From positions 2,356,001 through 2,420,000 of the forward strand of contig NZ_CP058988.1 in the NCBI RefSeq assembly GCF_019278565.1: DNA of 64,000 bases. The letters are read 5' to 3'. Source of the stretch: Cellulophaga sp. HaHa_2_95 (lineage in GTDB: Bacteria; Bacteroidota; Bacteroidia; Flavobacteriales; Flavobacteriaceae). The translations under genes and the position numbers were made by a program. Below are positions 62,685 through 64,000 of this stretch, piece after piece (positions within the stretch are counted from its first letter, which is position 1; each line of letters opens with the position of its first letter). The notes under the pieces were generated by a model, which was given only the letters and a program-made list of their open reading frames with translations, was not told where the DNA came from and ran no database searches.

Positions 62685-63431
62685 ATGATTATGAAAAAGA
62701 TAGCCATACAAATAGACGATTTAAAAAGAGAGTTTAGAATGGGAGATGAGATTGTTCATGCCCTTAGAGGGGTCTCTTTTACGATAGAAGAAGGAGAATT
62801 TGTGACTATTATGGGAACAAGTGGCTCAGGAAAAAGTACCATGCTTAATACCTTAGGCTGTTTAGATCAACCTACATCGGGAAGTTATAAGATAGATGGG
62901 GTATCGGTAAAAGAGCTAGACAAGAATCAATTGGCTAAAATTAGGAATGAAAAAATAGGGTTCGTATTTCAGTCGTATAATCTATTGCCTAGAACAACGG
63001 CCTTAGAGAATGTAGAATTACCCTTGTTATACAATTCATCGGTATCAACAGAAGAACGCAGAGAAAGAGCGCTAGAGGCCTTAGATAAGGTGGGTTTATC
63101 AGAACGTTTACATCATACGCCTTCGCAACTATCAGGAGGGCAACAGCAACGTGTTGCAATAGCCAGATCATTAGTAAACAATCCTATTGTATTATTGGCT
63201 GATGAGGCTACGGGGAATTTAGATACCCGCACTTCCTATGAAATTATAGCACTTTTTCAAGAACTGAATCGCCAGGGGAAAACCATCATTTTTGTAACTC
63301 ACGAGCCAGATATTGCCTCTTTTAGTACGCGCACCATTGTATTAAAAGATGGGCGTATTATAAAAGATGAAAAGAATACCAATATTAAGAATGCTAAAGA
63401 AGAATTAGCAGCGATCCCAAAAGAAGACTGA
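62685..63431 (+). CDS. MacB-type ABC transporter ATP-binding protein
   Basis: 248 residues: Walker A MGTSGSGKSTML, Q-loop FQSYNLLPR, signature LSGGQQQRVAIARSL, Walker B IVLLADEATGN and the switch His in FVTHEPD. This is the separate ATPase subunit of a macrolide/peptide-type exporter or lipoprotein-release-like complex. Start could be 62685 or 62691 (two Met codons apart). The permease gene begins 1 base after its stop. Confidence 0.93.
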   Translation: MIMKKIAIQIDDLKREFRMGDEIVHALRGVSFTIEEGEFVTIMGTSGSGKSTMLNTLGCLDQPTSGSYKIDGVSVKELDKNQLAKIRNEKIGFVFQSYNLLPRTTALENVELPLLYNSSVSTEERRERALEALDKVGLSERLHHTPSQLSGGQQQRVAIARSLVNNPIVLLADEATGNLDTRTSYEIIALFQELNRQGKTIIFVTHEPDIASFSTRTIVLKDGRIIKDEKNTNIKNAKEELAAIPKED

Positions 63432-63432
63432 T

Positions 63433-64000
63433 ATGAGAATACTAAATTTATTGAAAATATCATTCAAGGCTATTATCTTAAATAAGGTAAGGGCTTTATT
63501 GACCATGTTAGGGGTAATCATTGGTGTTGCTTCGGTAATTGCTATGTTGGCTATTGGAGAAGGCTCAAAGCAGAGTATTAAAACGCAGATATCCAATATG
63601 GGGTCTAACATGATAACCATAAGACCTTATGCCGAACGGAAGGCAGGAGTGCGTTTAGACCGGAGCGAAATGCAATCGCTTACCCTTGATGATTATGAGA
63701 AATTAGCATCGGAAGCCAGTTTGCTTACCTATGTTTCTCCGCAAGTAGATGGTAACGGACAAGTGATCAATGGCGCAGAGAATTGGCCGTCAAGTATCTA
63801 TGGGGTCAATCCAGATTATTTGGCCATCAAAGTGTGGGAAATAGAAAACGGAAGTATGTTTACAGATGCTGAGGTAAGATCGGCAGCCAAAGTTGCTGTT
63901 ATTGGACAAACGGTCGTGGAGAATGTATTTACCAATGGAGAAGATCCGGTAGGGAAGATGATTCGGTTTAATAACATCCCTTTTATGGTGATTGGCGTAT
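63433..64000 (+). CDS. MacB-type ABC transporter permease (3' end outside window)
   Basis: Reads from the ATG at 63433 (MRILNLLKISFKAIILNKVR) and stays open to the right edge: 189 codons seen. It has the N-terminal helix LTMLGVIIGVASVIAML followed by the periplasmic core domain (GEGSKQSIKTQISNMGSNMI, VKVAVIGQ-like segment AAKVAVIGQTVVENVF). The remaining FtsX-type helices should follow beyond the edge. Completes the TolC-MacA-ATPase-permease operon. Confidence 0.9.
   Translation, partial: MRILNLLKISFKAIILNKVRALLTMLGVIIGVASVIAMLAIGEGSKQSIKTQISNMGSNMITIRPYAERKAGVRLDRSEMQSLTLDDYEKLASEASLLTYVSPQVDGNGQVINGAENWPSSIYGVNPDYLAIKVWEIENGSMFTDAEVRSAAKVAVIGQTVVENVFTNGEDPVGKMIRFNNIPFMVIGV

Overview
The window looks like chromosome from a marine Flavobacteriaceae bacterium (Bacteroidota; something close to Cellulophaga, Maribacter or Zobellia, though the genus cannot be fixed from the sequence alone). 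The signs are low GC, Bacteroidota-type promoters (TTG, about 20 bases, TAnnTTTG), many lipoproteins with short signals ending in a lipobox Cys, a TonB-dependent receptor with an N-terminal carboxypeptidase-regulatory-like domain, LytTR regulators and YHYH-domain proteins. No rRNA, tRNA, integrase, transposase or CRISPR array was seen.

Layout. 1-7.2 kb: nucleic-acid housekeeping (RecQ cut by the window edge, RlmF, a DEAD-box helicase, an LpxD paralogue, a RadD-like helicase). 7.2-11.6 kb: a LytTR two-component system divergent from a four-gene envelope operon (EF-hand, YHYH, MORN-2, SCO1). 11.7-15.6 kb: FKBP isomerase, J-domain/KTSC protein, DMT exporter, DUF1080 lipoprotein, RluE. 15.7-21.2 kb: an Old Yellow Enzyme facing a five-gene TetR-headed redox operon (nitroreductase, enone reductase-like MDR, iron ADH, DJ-1 lipoprotein), with a perfect palindromic operator candidate. 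21.3-31.2 kb: AraC regulator and TonB receptor, a two-gene ergothioneine cassette (egtB/egtD), an M3 peptidase, and a second YHYH locus. 31.4-35.4 kb: di-haem cytochrome c peroxidase and two tandem DEAD-box helicases, the second with a DbpA-type RNA-binding domain.

35.4-43.7 kb is the accessory part. A 1.3 kb non-coding block carries five copies of a 117-base palindromic repeat. It is followed by an atypical SDR protein that lacks the catalytic Tyr. Then comes a compact three-gene operon: a small protein of the ABC-3C middle-component type, an SMC/Rad50-like ATPase with two CxxC pairs in its coiled coil, and a helical-repeat protein ending in a PD-(D/E)xK nuclease. This operon is the best candidate in the window for an anti-phage or anti-plasmid system that is poorly described or undescribed. 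Repeated CCGTAT/ATACGG sites flank it on both sides.

43.7-59.7 kb: a membrane LytTR regulator, a CPBP protease, a secreted esterase with TPRs, and a long same-strand run of secreted proteins and lipoproteins of unknown function. Three of these share one Cys-containing FG-GAP-like module, and two carry it in permuted order relative to an SH3 domain. 60.1-64 kb: a TolC / MacA / MacB-type tripartite efflux operon running off the right edge.
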